The notes under the pieces were generated by a model. That model made no database searches. It saw only the letters and a program-made list of their open reading frames with translations, and was not told where the DNA came from. This document shows positions 32,151 to 41,124 of a stretch of 41,454 bases of DNA, piece by piece; the first letter of the stretch is position 1; each line of letters starts with the position of its first letter. The stretch is taken from positions 1-41,454 of the forward strand of contig JAQUCE010000039.1 in NCBI GenBank assembly GCA_028686345.1, in the 5' to 3' direction. The stretch comes from Kiritimatiellia bacterium (lineage in GTDB: Bacteria; Verrucomicrobiota; Kiritimatiellia; RFP12; UBA1067). Both the position numbers and the translations under genes were made by a program.

Positions 32151-32972
32151 ATGAAAAAAATGAGTATAATGGCGGCCATGTTGTCAGCAGTGTTGGTGGC
32201 TTCAGCGCAAGATATTAAATTGGCGGTGCAGGCTTACACCTTCCGCGACCGCTCTTTTACGGAAACCGTGGCCACGGCGAAGAAACTCGGAATCAAATAT
32301 ATCGAGATGTATCCTGGGCAGAAGCTGGGCGGTGAGCTGGAGGGCAACACTGATTACAATAAGATCGCACCGGAAACAGTGACAAAGCTGAAGAAATTTA
32401 TCGATGACGCGGGTGTCAAGGTTGTCAGTTACGGTGTGACCGGCGCTGGCAGCGAGGAGCAGTGGGATAAGATGGCCGCTTTTGCGCACGCGATTGGCAT
32501 CAAAACCATTCAAATTGAGGCGAGCGAGGATCGCGGCAAGTTTGATCTGGCCGAGAAGATGGCAGAAAAGCATGACTTGACGATTGCCATTCATAATCAT
32601 CGCCAGGAGTGCGGCGCGCCCGAGGGTGTTCTGAAGCAGCTTGAAGGTCGCGGAGCGCGGATAGGCGCTGGGTGCGACATTGGCCACTGGATGCGTCGGG
32701 GTGTGACGCCGCTGGATGGCGTGAAACTCTTGAAAGGTAAATTTGTGACCATGCATCTGGTGGATGTGGAGAAGATTGTGACCGATGGTAAAAGTCGTGA
32801 TGTGCCTTATGGCACTGGCGCGGGCAATCTGAAAGCAGTGCTGGATGAGCTGAAAAGCCAGGGGTTTAAAGGCTATGTTACATTAGAGTATGAGCACATG
32901 TCACCAACGCTGGAGGATGAGGTTGGCCAGTGTGTGGCCTGGTTTAATAAGTATCAGGCAGGGACGCTGTAA
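32151..32972 (+). CDS. secreted sugar-phosphate-isomerase/epimerase-like TIM-barrel protein
   Basis: A 273-residue exported protein with signal peptide MKKMSIMAAMLSAVLVASAQ. The mature part is an AP_endonuc_2/xylose-isomerase-like barrel: LAVQAYTFRDRSF, GIKYIEMYPGQ, KTIQIEASEDRGK, LTIAIHNHRQECG, GAGCDIGHWMRRG, FVTMHLVDVEK, GYVTLEYEHMSP. Candidate metal ligands are the E/D/H residues at the strand ends (IEAS, HNH, CDIGH, LEYEH). Such exported isomerases are frequent in PVC bacteria and are thought to work on free sugars in the periplasm; the reaction is unknown. GGGAG lies before the ATG. Confidence 0.82.
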   Translation: MKKMSIMAAMLSAVLVASAQDIKLAVQAYTFRDRSFTETVATAKKLGIKYIEMYPGQKLGGELEGNTDYNKIAPETVTKLKKFIDDAGVKVVSYGVTGAGSEEQWDKMAAFAHAIGIKTIQIEASEDRGKFDLAEKMAEKHDLTIAIHNHRQECGAPEGVLKQLEGRGARIGAGCDIGHWMRRGVTPLDGVKLLKGKFVTMHLVDVEKIVTDGKSRDVPYGTGAGNLKAVLDELKSQGFKGYVTLEYEHMSPTLEDEVGQCVAWFNKYQAGTL

Positions 32973-33050
32973 GCTCCTGGATCCATGCCTGGAATGGAGA
33001 AGTGCGCGAGTGTGAAAGCAAAGAGGTCGCGCCTTTTGTGCTGGAGCAAC

Positions 33051-33412
33051 GTAGCTACGATTTCCAATCGGACATCTCCGGTTGGAAGCCGGAGCTACAG
33101 ACAATCGGTGTCACCTTTGGTTGACGATAGCGGCGACGATGTTGGTGTTCGAGCCCCCGCATGATCCCAATCGTCGGTCAGCATCGTCGCACAGCATCGT
33201 CGACCGGTGTCGCTCCTATAGCGACTACTACACATTCTCTGCACTGCGGAGTACAAGGGTTGTTGTTCGGTGTAGTAGCCGCTCTGCGGGCGGCAGACTG
33301 CAGCAGGCTCGTGCAAGGCGCGCCCCGGGGTGTAGGGTTGCTTCTCAGAAGCAATTAGCGTATGCCGGCGGTTGTTCGTCAAAGGCACGTCGTGGGATTT
33401 CAGACCACTGGA
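33051..33412 (+). repeat. full composite repeat, modules A1-A2-A3-A4
   Basis: The only copy with all four modules in order: A1 palindrome (33051-33098), A2 (33119-33175), A3 (about 33176-33228) and A4 (33290-33412). A TAGTCGCTA-type spacer lies between A3 and A4. It defines the family and shows that the shorter copies elsewhere are fragments. Short ORFs through it are artefacts. Confidence 0.85.
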
Positions 33413-33464
33413 CTTAGACATGAAAACTGAGTATTTTTGCCACTGAGGCACAGAGTTTTTTTGC

Positions 33465-33543
33465 CCGCAAATCTCCGCGAATGGATAAGGGTATTTCATC
33501 CCCGCTGCGCGGGGTCGCTAATCGCTTGAAATACCCTTATCAT
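33465..33543 (-). repeat. nested hairpin repeat, copy 2 (inverted)
   Basis: Inverted counterpart of 6586-6670 with the same outer ATAAGGGTATTTCA arms. The inner stem is CCCCGC/GCGGGG here, against CCCTGC/GCAGGG there. It is preceded by GCCACTGAGGCACAGAG (33440-33456), a short patch inverted relative to 6772-6790. Confidence 0.8.
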
Positions 33544-33689
33544 AAGATCACTCTTAAAACATGACTTGCAATCTTAACACGGGACTCTGTACTTAAAACT
33601 TTTAGTGATTAACGATCCACAACGTGGAGAAAAAATTTAAAGTTCAACCGTTTTGCCCCCTTATGTCCAGTGATCTAGGTTTTATGATC

Positions 33690-33780
33690 TTTGTTTGGCA
33701 TATCCGTCTTCGCCCGCAAGCGGGGCTACGCCGTGGCATGAAGGTTTGTTGTTCAGCCTTTAGGCTGCTCCAAATTTTAC
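33690..33780. repeat. dispersed repeat family B, partial copy
   Basis: CATATCCGTCTTCGCCCGCAA, GGGGCTACGCCGTGGCATG, AAGGTTTGTTGTTCAGCCTTT and AGGCTGCTCCAAAT match parts of 247-305 and 1810-1915. The remaining 33544-33689 and 33781-33879 stretches show no gene; 33838-33875 holds a GGCGGGGTCGTGACCCCGCC palindrome. Confidence 0.65.
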
Positions 33781-33843
33781 CCACCGACAACATCTTTGTC
33801 CTGCCCTTTGAGTGCTGACCTCAACCCCGATGGGCCGCCCTCT

Positions 33844-33869
33844 GTAAGGCGGGGTCGTGACCCCGCCCT
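33844..33869 (-). terminator. GC-rich palindrome downstream of the Gfo/Idh gene, possible terminator
   Basis: GTAAGGCGGGGTC and GACCCCGCCCTAC are near-perfect inverse arms, 11 bp beyond the minus-strand Gfo/Idh stop codon. There is no clear T-run on the minus strand, so it may only stabilise the 3' end. Confidence 0.4.
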
Positions 33870-33879
33870 ACAGCGACAC

Positions 33880-35211
33880 TCAGCCGTTCAACGTCCAGCC
33901 AGCGCGGTATTCGCGTTTGAGCAGTGCGTTTGCCTCGTTGTTGTTGGTCACGCCGGCTTTGCCATCGTACTCAATTTTCTTGCCAACGCGGTACGCGACC
34001 AGTCCGAGGCACATCTGCTCGATCATGTTCGCGCTGTATTCAAAGTCACATGCGGTTTTTCGTGACGGATCTTTGCAGGCATTCAGCCACTGTTTCTGGA
34101 AGTGCCCAACTGATGGCAGCAGCTCTTCCGGCTTACGCGGCTTGTAGTATGAGAGACTTCCGTCCTTGCCGAGCGGGATGAGCACGCGCGACCCGAAGTC
34201 GGCCACAATGATGCCCTCAGTGCCCTTGAACATTGCGCCATGGCCGATCTTGTTGATGTCAACATACGAACTGGGCTGGTTAGGCATAGCACCGCCCTGA
34301 TACCATGAGAGGCTGATCGGTCCTCGCCAGCTGTTGGCAGGGTGTTCGAACCGCATCTCGGCATTGACAGGGGTGACATCAGGGTTGAAGGGCTCGCCCT
34401 TTGCCTCAGCTGAGGTTGGCAAGGCACAGTCAACTGCATTCCAAAGAAGATCCATGGTGTGGCTGCCCATATCGCCGATTTGGCCGATACCGAAGTCCCA
34501 GTACATGTTCCACTGCAGGCAGTTCGCTTCCGGGCGGCCACTGAAATACTCAGGATTATAGGGGTGATCGGTTTTCACCGGCCCCAGCCACAGGTCATAG
34601 TGCAGGCCTTCCGGTATGCTCCCGGCCGCGGGCAGATAGCCGGGCTTGGGGATCTGGCGGTTGCCCCAGGCAACCGCGGTTTTAAGTTCGCCGATCGCGC
34701 CGTCGCGGATCATTTCGGCGAGGCGGTTGAAGTTGTCGTGCGAGTGCCTCTGCATGCCGACCTGAGTGGCCAGTTTCGTTTTTTTCGGCAGCCAGCTGGC
34801 GCGCACCACGCGCGCCTCCTCGACCGTGATTGCCAGCGGTTTTTCCAGATAAACATGCATGTCGCGGTTGAGTGCCCAGTTGGCAATAAAAGCGTGCGTA
34901 AAGTCGGTTGTGCAGATGACAACTGCGTCAATATCCTTCTGCTCCAGGCACTTCCGCCAATCGTGGTAGGTCTTCGCTTTTGGGAATCGCTTGGCTGCGT
35001 CGACCATGTTTTTATCCCAGACATCGCAGAGTGCCACCACGTTCTCGTCCGCAATCGAATTGTAATGCGCGCCCCCGCGTCCCCCCGCGCCGATTAGCGC
35101 GATGTTAAGCTTATTGCCTGGAGAGTTTTTGCCCGCAAGTGCACCGGTCGGCAGGATCGACAACCCTGCGCCTGTTGCTATTGCTGATTTGAGAAATGTT
35201 CTACGTTTCAT
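33880..35211 (-). CDS. Tat-exported Gfo/Idh/MocA-family oxidoreductase
   Basis: A 443-residue periplasmic NAD(P)-dependent oxidoreductase. The twin-arginine signal [16 protein letters not shown] ends in a GALAG-type cleavage region near 26. The Rossmann motif [16 protein letters not shown] follows. [13 protein letters not shown] holds the usual catalytic lysine, and [16 protein letters not shown] the conserved histidine helix. Family members act on free or glycosidic sugars; this large Tat-exported subgroup is abundant in PVC bacteria. The ATG at 35211 has GGAGG 10 nt upstream; the open frame runs on to 35337 without a signal-like start. It is transcribed against the isomerase genes on both sides. 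Confidence 0.88.
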   Translation of the reverse strand: MKRRTFLKSAIATGAGLSILPTGALAGKNSPGNKLNIALIGAGGRGGAHYNSIADENVVALCDVWDKNMVDAAKRFPKAKTYHDWRKCLEQKDIDAVVICTTDFTHAFIANWALNRDMHVYLEKPLAITVEEARVVRASWLPKKTKLATQVGMQRHSHDNFNRLAEMIRDGAIGELKTAVAWGNRQIPKPGYLPAAGSIPEGLHYDLWLGPVKTDHPYNPEYFSGRPEANCLQWNMYWDFGIGQIGDMGSHTMDLLWNAVDCALPTSAEAKGEPFNPDVTPVNAEMRFEHPANSWRGPISLSWYQGGAMPNQPSSYVDINKIGHGAMFKGTEGIIVADFGSRVLIPLGKDGSLSYYKPRKPEELLPSVGHFQKQWLNACKDPSRKTACDFEYSANMIEQMCLGLVAYRVGKKIEYDGKAGVTNNNEANALLKREYRAGWTLNG

Positions 35212-35504
35212 TTTGATCGTCCTCCCGGAAACCCGTAGCAAGGCTCGATGCCATCCTGTCTTACCGGAGCAACACAAGTCACCCGACTGTGCCGCAGGAT
35301 ATTCTGAGCCCGCACATGGTGTTTCACAAATATTCATAGGCTTGACTCTACACCAAACCTACATCTGTAATAATTACTCAGAATATATGGAAAGGGGTGG
35401 GAGGTCAAGTGTAATCGTACAGCACTTCGGCGATTGGGCGATTGGTGTTGACACCCGCTCAATTTTTAAATGCTACCAACGCCCCTGCTTCGGTTCCAAC
35501 TTAG

Positions 35505-35857
35505 GATGTTCTGGCCCTCTGGCCACTGGATACCGATGGTTTGTTTGTCGATGCCAACCGTTACCTGACAGTCAAGAATCTGGGCAATAAAGTGGAGCTG
35601 AACCAGCCGTTCACAGTTGAAGGATGGCGCAAACGTGCGGCACTCACAGGCGATGCGCTCCAGGTTGTGGCAGGGACGCAGTTTGACACCGCTTACGGCT
35701 GGCTGCTGACCCTGGAAGAGGGCGAGAGCGGGCCTTTGCTGCGCTTGCAGTGTAAAACGGATTGCTGGATTGCTGGCGTGTTTCCTTAGGGGCACTGGCT
35801 CCTGAAGGCTTTCTTTACTTCGGCTTTGAAAAGGGCTCTCTGATTCTGTTACGTTAA
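35505..35857 (+). pseudogene. decayed LamG-like domain fragment of a secreted protein
   Basis: From 35505 the frame reads DVLALWPLDTDGLFVDANRY, then QPFTVEGW, and later YGWLLTLEEGESGPLLRL, a LamG/concanavalin-like pattern. It stops at 35789 after GVFP. A shifted frame continues as ALAPEGFLYFGFEKGSLI to a stop at 35857, consistent with a frameshift. There is no start codon, ribosome site or signal peptide, and a TAG lies just upstream. It is probably the C-terminal remnant of a protein related to the next pseudogene. The stretch from 35212 to 35504 holds no gene. Confidence 0.6.
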
Positions 35858-35914
35858 CAAAGGAAACTTCTCAATAACTGGCAGAGAACAAAGAGCACGC
35901 TTCCGGCTTCAGGC

Positions 35915-36030
35915 TTCGCAATAGCTACGCCCGGACAAGTCGAGTTTCGCGTTTACGCCGTGACAGGGAAGCGTGAACAACAAACGGCTGCTACGTAAGG
36001 TTTGTTGTCCAGCCTTTAGGCCGCTCTAAA
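35915..36030 (+). repeat. dispersed repeat family B, long copy
   Basis: ATAGCTACGCCCGGACAAGTC, TTTACGCCGTGACAGGGAAG, GTGAACAACAAACGGCTGCT, AAGGTTTGTTGTCCAGCCTTT and AGGCCGCTCTAAAACGG follow the same order as 1738-1915. It lies between two pseudogene fragments, where repeat insertion or recombination may have contributed to decay. Confidence 0.75.
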
Positions 36031-36149
36031 ACGGGCTTTTAAAGTAGCACAGGCATCTCGCCTGTGTGGGTTAAGGGATTTATAGTCGAGATGGATGCAC
36101 CAGCACTTTTGTCAGGTATATCCAGATCATAATGAAAGGGGGAGATAGT

Positions 36150-37038
36150 ATGGTTTTTCTGAGAGATAATTTTTATGGGACGCGTGGGGTATTGAGCAGT
36201 GTGCTCGCTTTTGTTTTCGTGTTAGCAGTGCATGCCGACATTGAACGTCCTTTGCAAGGCAAGCCTGCTGGAGTTCATTTCCGCCGTCAGGGGGAGACCG
36301 GCATCTTTACGCCAGGGGTTAAACTCTTTACCGACAGGCCCTATACGTTAAAGAGCGTGCCCGAATGGCTGGAAGGCAAACCATTCCGGTGTGCAGCCAT
36401 TACGCACGGTGAATTGCTGGTTGCCAGTGAAGGGGTTGTTACTGTTCTGACTCCGGTTCCGGATGCGGAAGGGGCCGCCTCACAGGTGGCTGCCCTGGAA
36501 AAGGCCGGCTTTGAGTGGGTAGAAGGCGAGAGCCCATTCCAGCTCTTTGGCAATGGCGCGCGCGACTGTGTTCGGGTTTATCAGAGGGTCATGCAGGCCG
36601 GCACCCGACTGCAATTCGGTAAATGGATTGTACTGGTGGCCTTTGAGGAAGCATCTGATCCAACCGGCCTCTTCGAGATTCACAAGCAAACCTTGTATAA
36701 TGGCATTGTACTGGAAAAAAACCCGTGCGACAGAACTGACATGACAGCTTATGGCGACAAGCCATTGCCGGTTCCCTATCTGGAGCAACCCCCTGAGTTG
36801 ATTCCGATTGATATCGGACGCCAACTCTTTGTCGATGATTTCCTGATTGAGAGTACGACACTGCAGCGAAAATGGCATAAGGCCGTCATTGTATAATTTC
36901 GATGCCGTGGCATATGAATCACTGATGCTGGGCGCATTTACAATCATGCAGGGTCCTGAGAACAATTTCTGCGCCGCCGAAGGTGTGCCGAAGATGACCG
37001 AGATCCATTTAGGCTTCAGCCGGGATGGCTTTCACTGA
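36150..37038 (+). pseudogene. truncated secreted carbohydrate-active protein with internal deletion and frameshift
   Basis: It begins intact: a GGGGGAG ribosome site, an ATG at 36150 and a signal region ending VLAVHA. An N-terminal domain follows (SVPEWLEGKPFRC, VVTVLTPVPDAEGA, QFGKWIVLVAF), then PIDIGRQLFVDDFLIESTTL. The frame ends at 36896. In the next frame, directly after, YNFDAVAYESLMLGAFTI and then LGFSRDGFH appear, motifs that in intact relatives lie well downstream of the VDDFLI motif. So a central segment has been lost, a frameshift introduced, and the C terminus cut at 37038. The family identity is from remembered motifs; its enzymatic role is unclear. Confidence 0.72.
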
Positions 37039-37108
37039 GGTTAAAAAAAGTCGACGGCCAAAATAAACTGTCAGATGCGATCTGGCAGTGAAAATCTGCT
37101 TTAGGGGT

Positions 37109-37137
37109 TTGCTTCACCCTCATTATTAATGTAATAT
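37109..37137 (+). promoter_or_regulatory. promoter of the isomerase-SGNH operon
   Basis: TTGCTT (37109-37114), 17 nt, TAATAT (37132-37137), 33 nt before the ATG at 37171. Confidence 0.55.
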
Positions 37138-37170
37138 GAATTCTAAACCATTTAAGAGAAAGGCAATCAA

Positions 37171-38307
37171 ATGAATAACCCGATTTGGATCATGACCTCA
37201 GCGCTGCCGCGCTGCACGTTGGACGAGCTGGTAGGTGTGACGCAAGAGATCAATGCGCAGGGCTTGGAGTTGTGCGTGTTCCGCCGTGACGGTGCGCGCG
37301 GTGACCATGTTGCAACGCATTTGGATTATGAAAATTTTGGCGTTGAGGACGCAAAAAAGTTGATTGATCTATGTAATCAGAAGCAGCTGCGGTTCTCGCT
37401 CGGAGCTTATGAAAACCTGATTGGCGGAGATCCGGATGAGCGCTTGAAAAACCAGAACCATCTGCTGACACTGATCCGCATGGCGCACCTTCTGGGAGGC
37501 AATGCGAATGATGTGATGGTCGGCACATTTGTCGGCTATAACCATGAGCTGGGAGTTCAGGATCGTGGGTTTGAGAAGAACCTTGAGGAGTATGCCAAAG
37601 TATTCACGCCGATTGTCAAGTACGCAGAGGAGATGGGCGTAACCTTGATCTATGAGAACTGCCCCATGGAGGGGTGGCTGCCTGCCACGACTCCCACCAC
37701 CTTTAACAATTTGCCTGGAACACTGGCCGCACGCAAGCTGATGTACACACTGATTCCCAGCGCAGCGCATGGCGAGACCTATGACCCATCGCATGATGCC
37801 TGGCAGAATATCGATCCAAACGATGTGATCAATGCCAGCGATTTCTCCCGCATCCGCCGTGTGCATGTGAAAGGCACCCGCAATCTGAATAACAGCGGAC
37901 GCACGCACTGGGGCGCCCTCTATCCCATGCAGTATGTTGACCCTGAGTTGGCTGCCAAGGCCGGAGTTCCTATCCCGGCTCACGATTGGGATCGCCATCA
38001 CTATGAGCCAATGCTGCCTGGGTTTGGCGGATGCGACAGCATCGACTGGTACGCATTTCTCAAAAATCTGATGCAAAAGGGGTTCAATGCTCCCTTTGTG
38101 ATTGAGAATGAGGCGGACAACTCATCGCATACCGGCAATTACGGTGCCACGGTTCAGGGCTTCAAAGCCGCCGTGCTCTGCCTGGCGCCAGTGGTTTGGC
38201 CGCTTGATGCAAAAGCTGGTTACCAATATGACCACAGCCAAAGCACCCCCTTGAAGATAGTCAATGCAAGCGACATACCTGTACGAACCATGCGGGATCT
38301 TATTTAA
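37171..38307 (+). CDS. cytosolic sugar isomerase/epimerase-like TIM-barrel protein
   Basis: A 378-residue protein without a signal peptide, AP_endonuc_2/xylose-isomerase-like fold. Strand-end motifs are GLELCVFRRDG, FSLGAYENL, MVGTFVGYNHELG, TLIYENCPMEGW (Glu ligand), IRRVHVKGTRN (His) and FVIENEADNSS (Glu). The metal-ligand pattern supports a sugar isomerase or epimerase; the substrate is unknown. The GAGAAAGGC ribosome site is good. The SGNH hydrolase gene begins at the base after its TAA, so the two form an operon, perhaps deacetylating and then isomerising a sugar. Confidence 0.82.
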   Translation: MNNPIWIMTSALPRCTLDELVGVTQEINAQGLELCVFRRDGARGDHVATHLDYENFGVEDAKKLIDLCNQKQLRFSLGAYENLIGGDPDERLKNQNHLLTLIRMAHLLGGNANDVMVGTFVGYNHELGVQDRGFEKNLEEYAKVFTPIVKYAEEMGVTLIYENCPMEGWLPATTPTTFNNLPGTLAARKLMYTLIPSAAHGETYDPSHDAWQNIDPNDVINASDFSRIRRVHVKGTRNLNNSGRTHWGALYPMQYVDPELAAKAGVPIPAHDWDRHHYEPMLPGFGGCDSIDWYAFLKNLMQKGFNAPFVIENEADNSSHTGNYGATVQGFKAAVLCLAPVVWPLDAKAGYQYDHSQSTPLKIVNASDIPVRTMRDLI

Positions 38308-39111
38308 ATGAGCATCAAAAAAATTGTATTGGCTGTAGTTGCCATGGTAATTTTGGTTTCACCTCTTGCAGCGGAAGAGGTGAAAACCATCAAAGTTTTA
38401 ACCATCGGCAATAGCTTTGCAGACAATGCCTGTACCTTCCTGAAGCAGATCACCGAATCTGTTCCAGGGTGCAGGCTTGAGTTCTCCAAAGCAAATTTGG
38501 GTGGCTGTTCTTTTGAGAGACATGCGAAGTTGATCAAGGATTGTGCGGCGGATGCAACACTCAAGCCTTATCAAAAGAGCTACACATTGAAGGAGCTGCT
38601 GCAGAAGGATCAGTGGGATGTGGTTACAATTCAACAGGTCAGCCACGAGAGTTTCTTGCCAAAGAGCTACCACCCTTTCGCGGATGAGGTGGTGGCTTGC
38701 ATTAAGCAGAGCGCCCCCGGGGCCGAAATCTTAATTCACCAGACATGGGCCTATGCCCCGGATAGTAAACGCATCGAGGGGTTTGGATTAACACGGCAGC
38801 AGATGAACCACGGGCTGGTAAAGTGCTACGCTGATCTTGCGCAGCACTTCGGGGGGCTGCGGATCCTGAGATCAGGCGAGAGCTTTACCGCATCGCTGCA
38901 AGCCAATCCTGAGATTGACCTCTGGAATCCGAAGGACCGCTTCCATGCCAATCGCGAGGGGTGCTATCTCGCGGGATGCGTCTGGTTTGCCGAACTCTTT
39001 GGCATCTCAGCGGAAAAGGTGACCTATGTGCCGGACAATATGGATCCAGCTGTGGCCGCAAAGCTGCGCCAGGCGGCTGCAAGGCTGAATAGCGGCGACG
39101 ATGCTGGTTGA
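38308..39111 (+). CDS. secreted SGNH hydrolase, DUF4886-like
   Basis: A 267-residue exported esterase-like protein. The signal peptide (IVLAVVAMVILVSPLAA) covers the first 23 or so residues. Block I is VLTIGNSFADNA with the nucleophile serine; GGCSF, DVVTIQQVSHESF and the C-terminal KDRFHANREGCYL (Asp-His pair) complete the SGNH pattern. It likely removes acetyl or other acyl groups from a carbohydrate. Translation is coupled to the preceding isomerase gene. The last eight codons (about 39088-39111) and the stop codon come from repeat module A2, so the native C terminus has been replaced or trimmed. Confidence 0.82.
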   Translation: MSIKKIVLAVVAMVILVSPLAAEEVKTIKVLTIGNSFADNACTFLKQITESVPGCRLEFSKANLGGCSFERHAKLIKDCAADATLKPYQKSYTLKELLQKDQWDVVTIQQVSHESFLPKSYHPFADEVVACIKQSAPGAEILIHQTWAYAPDSKRIEGFGLTRQQMNHGLVKCYADLAQHFGGLRILRSGESFTASLQANPEIDLWNPKDRFHANREGCYLAGCVWFAELFGISAEKVTYVPDNMDPAVAAKLRQAAARLNSGDDAG

Positions 39112-39293
39112 CGAGCCCCCGGTCGGTCAACATCGTCGCACAGTATCGTCAACCGATGCCGCTCTACGAGCGGCATACTGCAACAGGCTCATGCAAGGCG
39201 CGCCCAGGGGTGTAGGGTTGCTTCTCAGAAGCAATTAGCGTATGCCGGGCGATTGCTTGTCAAAGGCGCGCCATGGGATTTCAGACCACTGGA
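39089..39293 (+). repeat. composite repeat, modules A2-A3-A4, overlapping a gene end
   Basis: A2 starts at ATAGCGGCGACGATGCTGG (39089), A3 runs to the GCCGCTCTACGAGCGGC hairpin (to about 39175), and A4 runs to 39293. The A4 end, GGGATTTCAGACCACTGGA, matches 33394-33412. After it, 39310-39535 carries patches shared with 6730-6790 and 33425-33460 (TTTTTGCCACTGAG, TTTTTCTGCCCCTCTATTT, and the inverted GGGACAGGCACTGATTTCGC). No gene lies between 39112 and 39606. Confidence 0.85.
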
Positions 39294-39606
39294 AACAGTC
39301 GTGAAAAACTTAGTATTTTTGCCACTGAGACACTGAGGGGCACAGAGGGGATTCGCGGGAAATAAAACTATCACGCTACCCCATTTTTTACCTCAACATT
39401 TTTTACCTTAAAACTATCACGCTGCAACAGATTTTTCTGCCCCTCTATTTGGGGCAAGAAAATGTTGCTGCTTGCTTTGGAGGGGTAGAAAAAAAGAGGT
39501 ACAGGACTTTCTTCGGGACAGGCACTGATTTCGCTCCTCATCGTTGTTTTGCGGTACACCCGCGCGACCGGCGTTCTTATCACTCGGCTGGCGCGTCGCG
39601 TGCCGC

Positions 39607-41067
39607 TCACCTGCTTATTACCGCGCGGTGGATGGCTTGCGCGAGGGTTTGATCAATGCCGGGAACAGCGGCGATCTCATCCACGCTGGCGCGTGCCAGG
39701 CGGTAGACTGAGCCAAAGTATTTGAGCAGGGCGTTTTTTCGGGCAGGACCAACACCGGGGATCTCATCCAGGGCTGACTCGCGGATGGTGCGGTTGCGCA
39801 GACGGCGATGGTAGTCGAGTGCAAAGCGGTGCGCCTCATCGCGCAGCCGCATCAGGACTTTGAGCGCATTGGTATCGTGCGGCAGGAAGATCGATTGGCG
39901 CTGGTCATTGTCGACCACAATCTCCTCCATCTGCTCCGCGAGCCCAATCACGGGGATCGTAACTCCCAGGGCGTGCAGTGCCTCACGCGCGGCGCGTAGC
40001 TGGGTGATACCGCCATCAACCATGATCAGCTCTGGCATGGCCTGGTTTTCATCGCGCAGGCGCTGGTAACGGCGGTTAATGACCTCGGCCATGGAGCGCG
40101 GATCATCGGCTCCCTGGATTGTTTTAATGCGGAAGCGGCGGTAGTAGCGTTTGTCGGGGATGCCATCTGTGGCCACCACCATGCTGGCCACTGAATGAGT
40201 GCCAAAGAGGTTGGAGATGTCAAACCCCTCGATCCGGTGCGGGGTTTGAGGCAGGTTAAGAAGATCCATCAGCTCCCGGATGCCATCCAGCGCGTCTTTT
40301 CTTTGGATCTCCGGTGGTGTTTGGGTGCGTGCCCGCTCCTTGACCACCATGCGCAGTGCGAGCCAGGTGTCACGCAGCCTGGCGGCTTTTTCAAAGTCAA
40401 GTTTCTCGGAGGCCTCCTGCATCAGCTCCTTGACCTCCTCAATCACCGCCAGCCGTTCACCGCGCAGAAAGGCGCAGGCCTCCTCAAATTTCTCGCGGTA
40501 CTCCTCAGCCGAGACACGTCCAATGCAGGGCGCGGAGCAGAACCGAATAATATCGTTAATGCAGTGTTTATAGGTTTCAGCATCCGGCTGGATCGGGGCG
40601 CACTTGCGCAGACCATAGCGCTTCTCGACAAAATCCTGCACCGTGCGTACAACCACGGAAGAGGGAAAAGGGCCGAAGTAGATCGCGCCATCGTTGCGGA
40701 TAATGCGGCAGGTGCTCAGGCGCGGCACAGGTGCTTGCGGGTCGGCTTTGAGCGCCATGTAGCGTTTATCGTCGCGCAGCAGCACATTGAAACGCGGCTT
40801 ATACTGTTTAATGAGCGTGCTCTCTGTGAGCAGGGCTTCGGTTTCATTGCGCACCACGACAACCTCGAGATCCTCCACGCTGTTGACCATGCTGCGCAAC
40901 TTCGGGGGGGCGTTACGCATGGCGGAGGGACGGAAGTAGCTCCCAACCCGTTTACGCAGGGAAAGCGCCTTGCCCACATAGATGATCGCGCCCTTGCGGT
41001 CGCGCATCAGATAGCAACCTGGTTTATCAGGCAGACCGCGCAGTTTCTCTCTGAGTTCAGGGTTCAT
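39607..41067 (-). CDS. uvrC: UvrABC excinuclease subunit C, short form
   Basis: Dual-incision endonuclease of nucleotide excision repair. Residues 13-90 form the GIY-YIG domain (PGCYLMRDRKGAIIYVGKA). C156, C169, C177 and C181 match the 4Fe-4S ligands of E. coli UvrC. The UVR motif spans about 205-240, and the RNase H-like domain runs from 278 with D283, D351 and H413 as the catalytic set. Two helix-hairpin-helix motifs end the protein (IPGVGPARKNALL, VPGIDQTLAQAI). At 486 residues it is well below the usual 590-620. The UVR-to-RNase H spacer is about 45 residues, against roughly 160 in E. coli, yet all catalytic residues are kept. The start at 41067 has no ribosome site; a promoter ends 6 nt before it. 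Confidence 0.95.
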   Translation of the reverse strand: MNPELREKLRGLPDKPGCYLMRDRKGAIIYVGKALSLRKRVGSYFRPSAMRNAPPKLRSMVNSVEDLEVVVVRNETEALLTESTLIKQYKPRFNVLLRDDKRYMALKADPQAPVPRLSTCRIIRNDGAIYFGPFPSSVVVRTVQDFVEKRYGLRKCAPIQPDAETYKHCINDIIRFCSAPCIGRVSAEEYREKFEEACAFLRGERLAVIEEVKELMQEASEKLDFEKAARLRDTWLALRMVVKERARTQTPPEIQRKDALDGIRELMDLLNLPQTPHRIEGFDISNLFGTHSVASMVVATDGIPDKRYYRRFRIKTIQGADDPRSMAEVINRRYQRLRDENQAMPELIMVDGGITQLRAAREALHALGVTIPVIGLAEQMEEIVVDNDQRQSIFLPHDTNALKVLMRLRDEAHRFALDYHRRLRNRTIRESALDEIPGVGPARKNALLKYFGSVYRLARASVDEIAAVPGIDQTLAQAIHRAVISR

Positions 41068-41073
41068 GTCGCT

Positions 41074-41102
41074 AGTATCTCAACTCCAGCCGCAAAAAAC
41101 AA
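41074..41102 (-). promoter_or_regulatory. promoter of uvrC, leaderless configuration
   Basis: Minus-strand TTGTTT (41097-41102), 17 nt, GATACT (41074-41079), then only 6 nt to the ATG. The TTGAGATACTA core is identical to that upstream of rnhC. Confidence 0.52.
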
Positions 41103-41124
41103 GCTGTTGATAAAGCACCCGGGC

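Noticed and set aside
36480..36965. 161-residue minus-strand open frame
   Set aside because: Antisense to the pseudogene, whose signal peptide and motifs explain the region.
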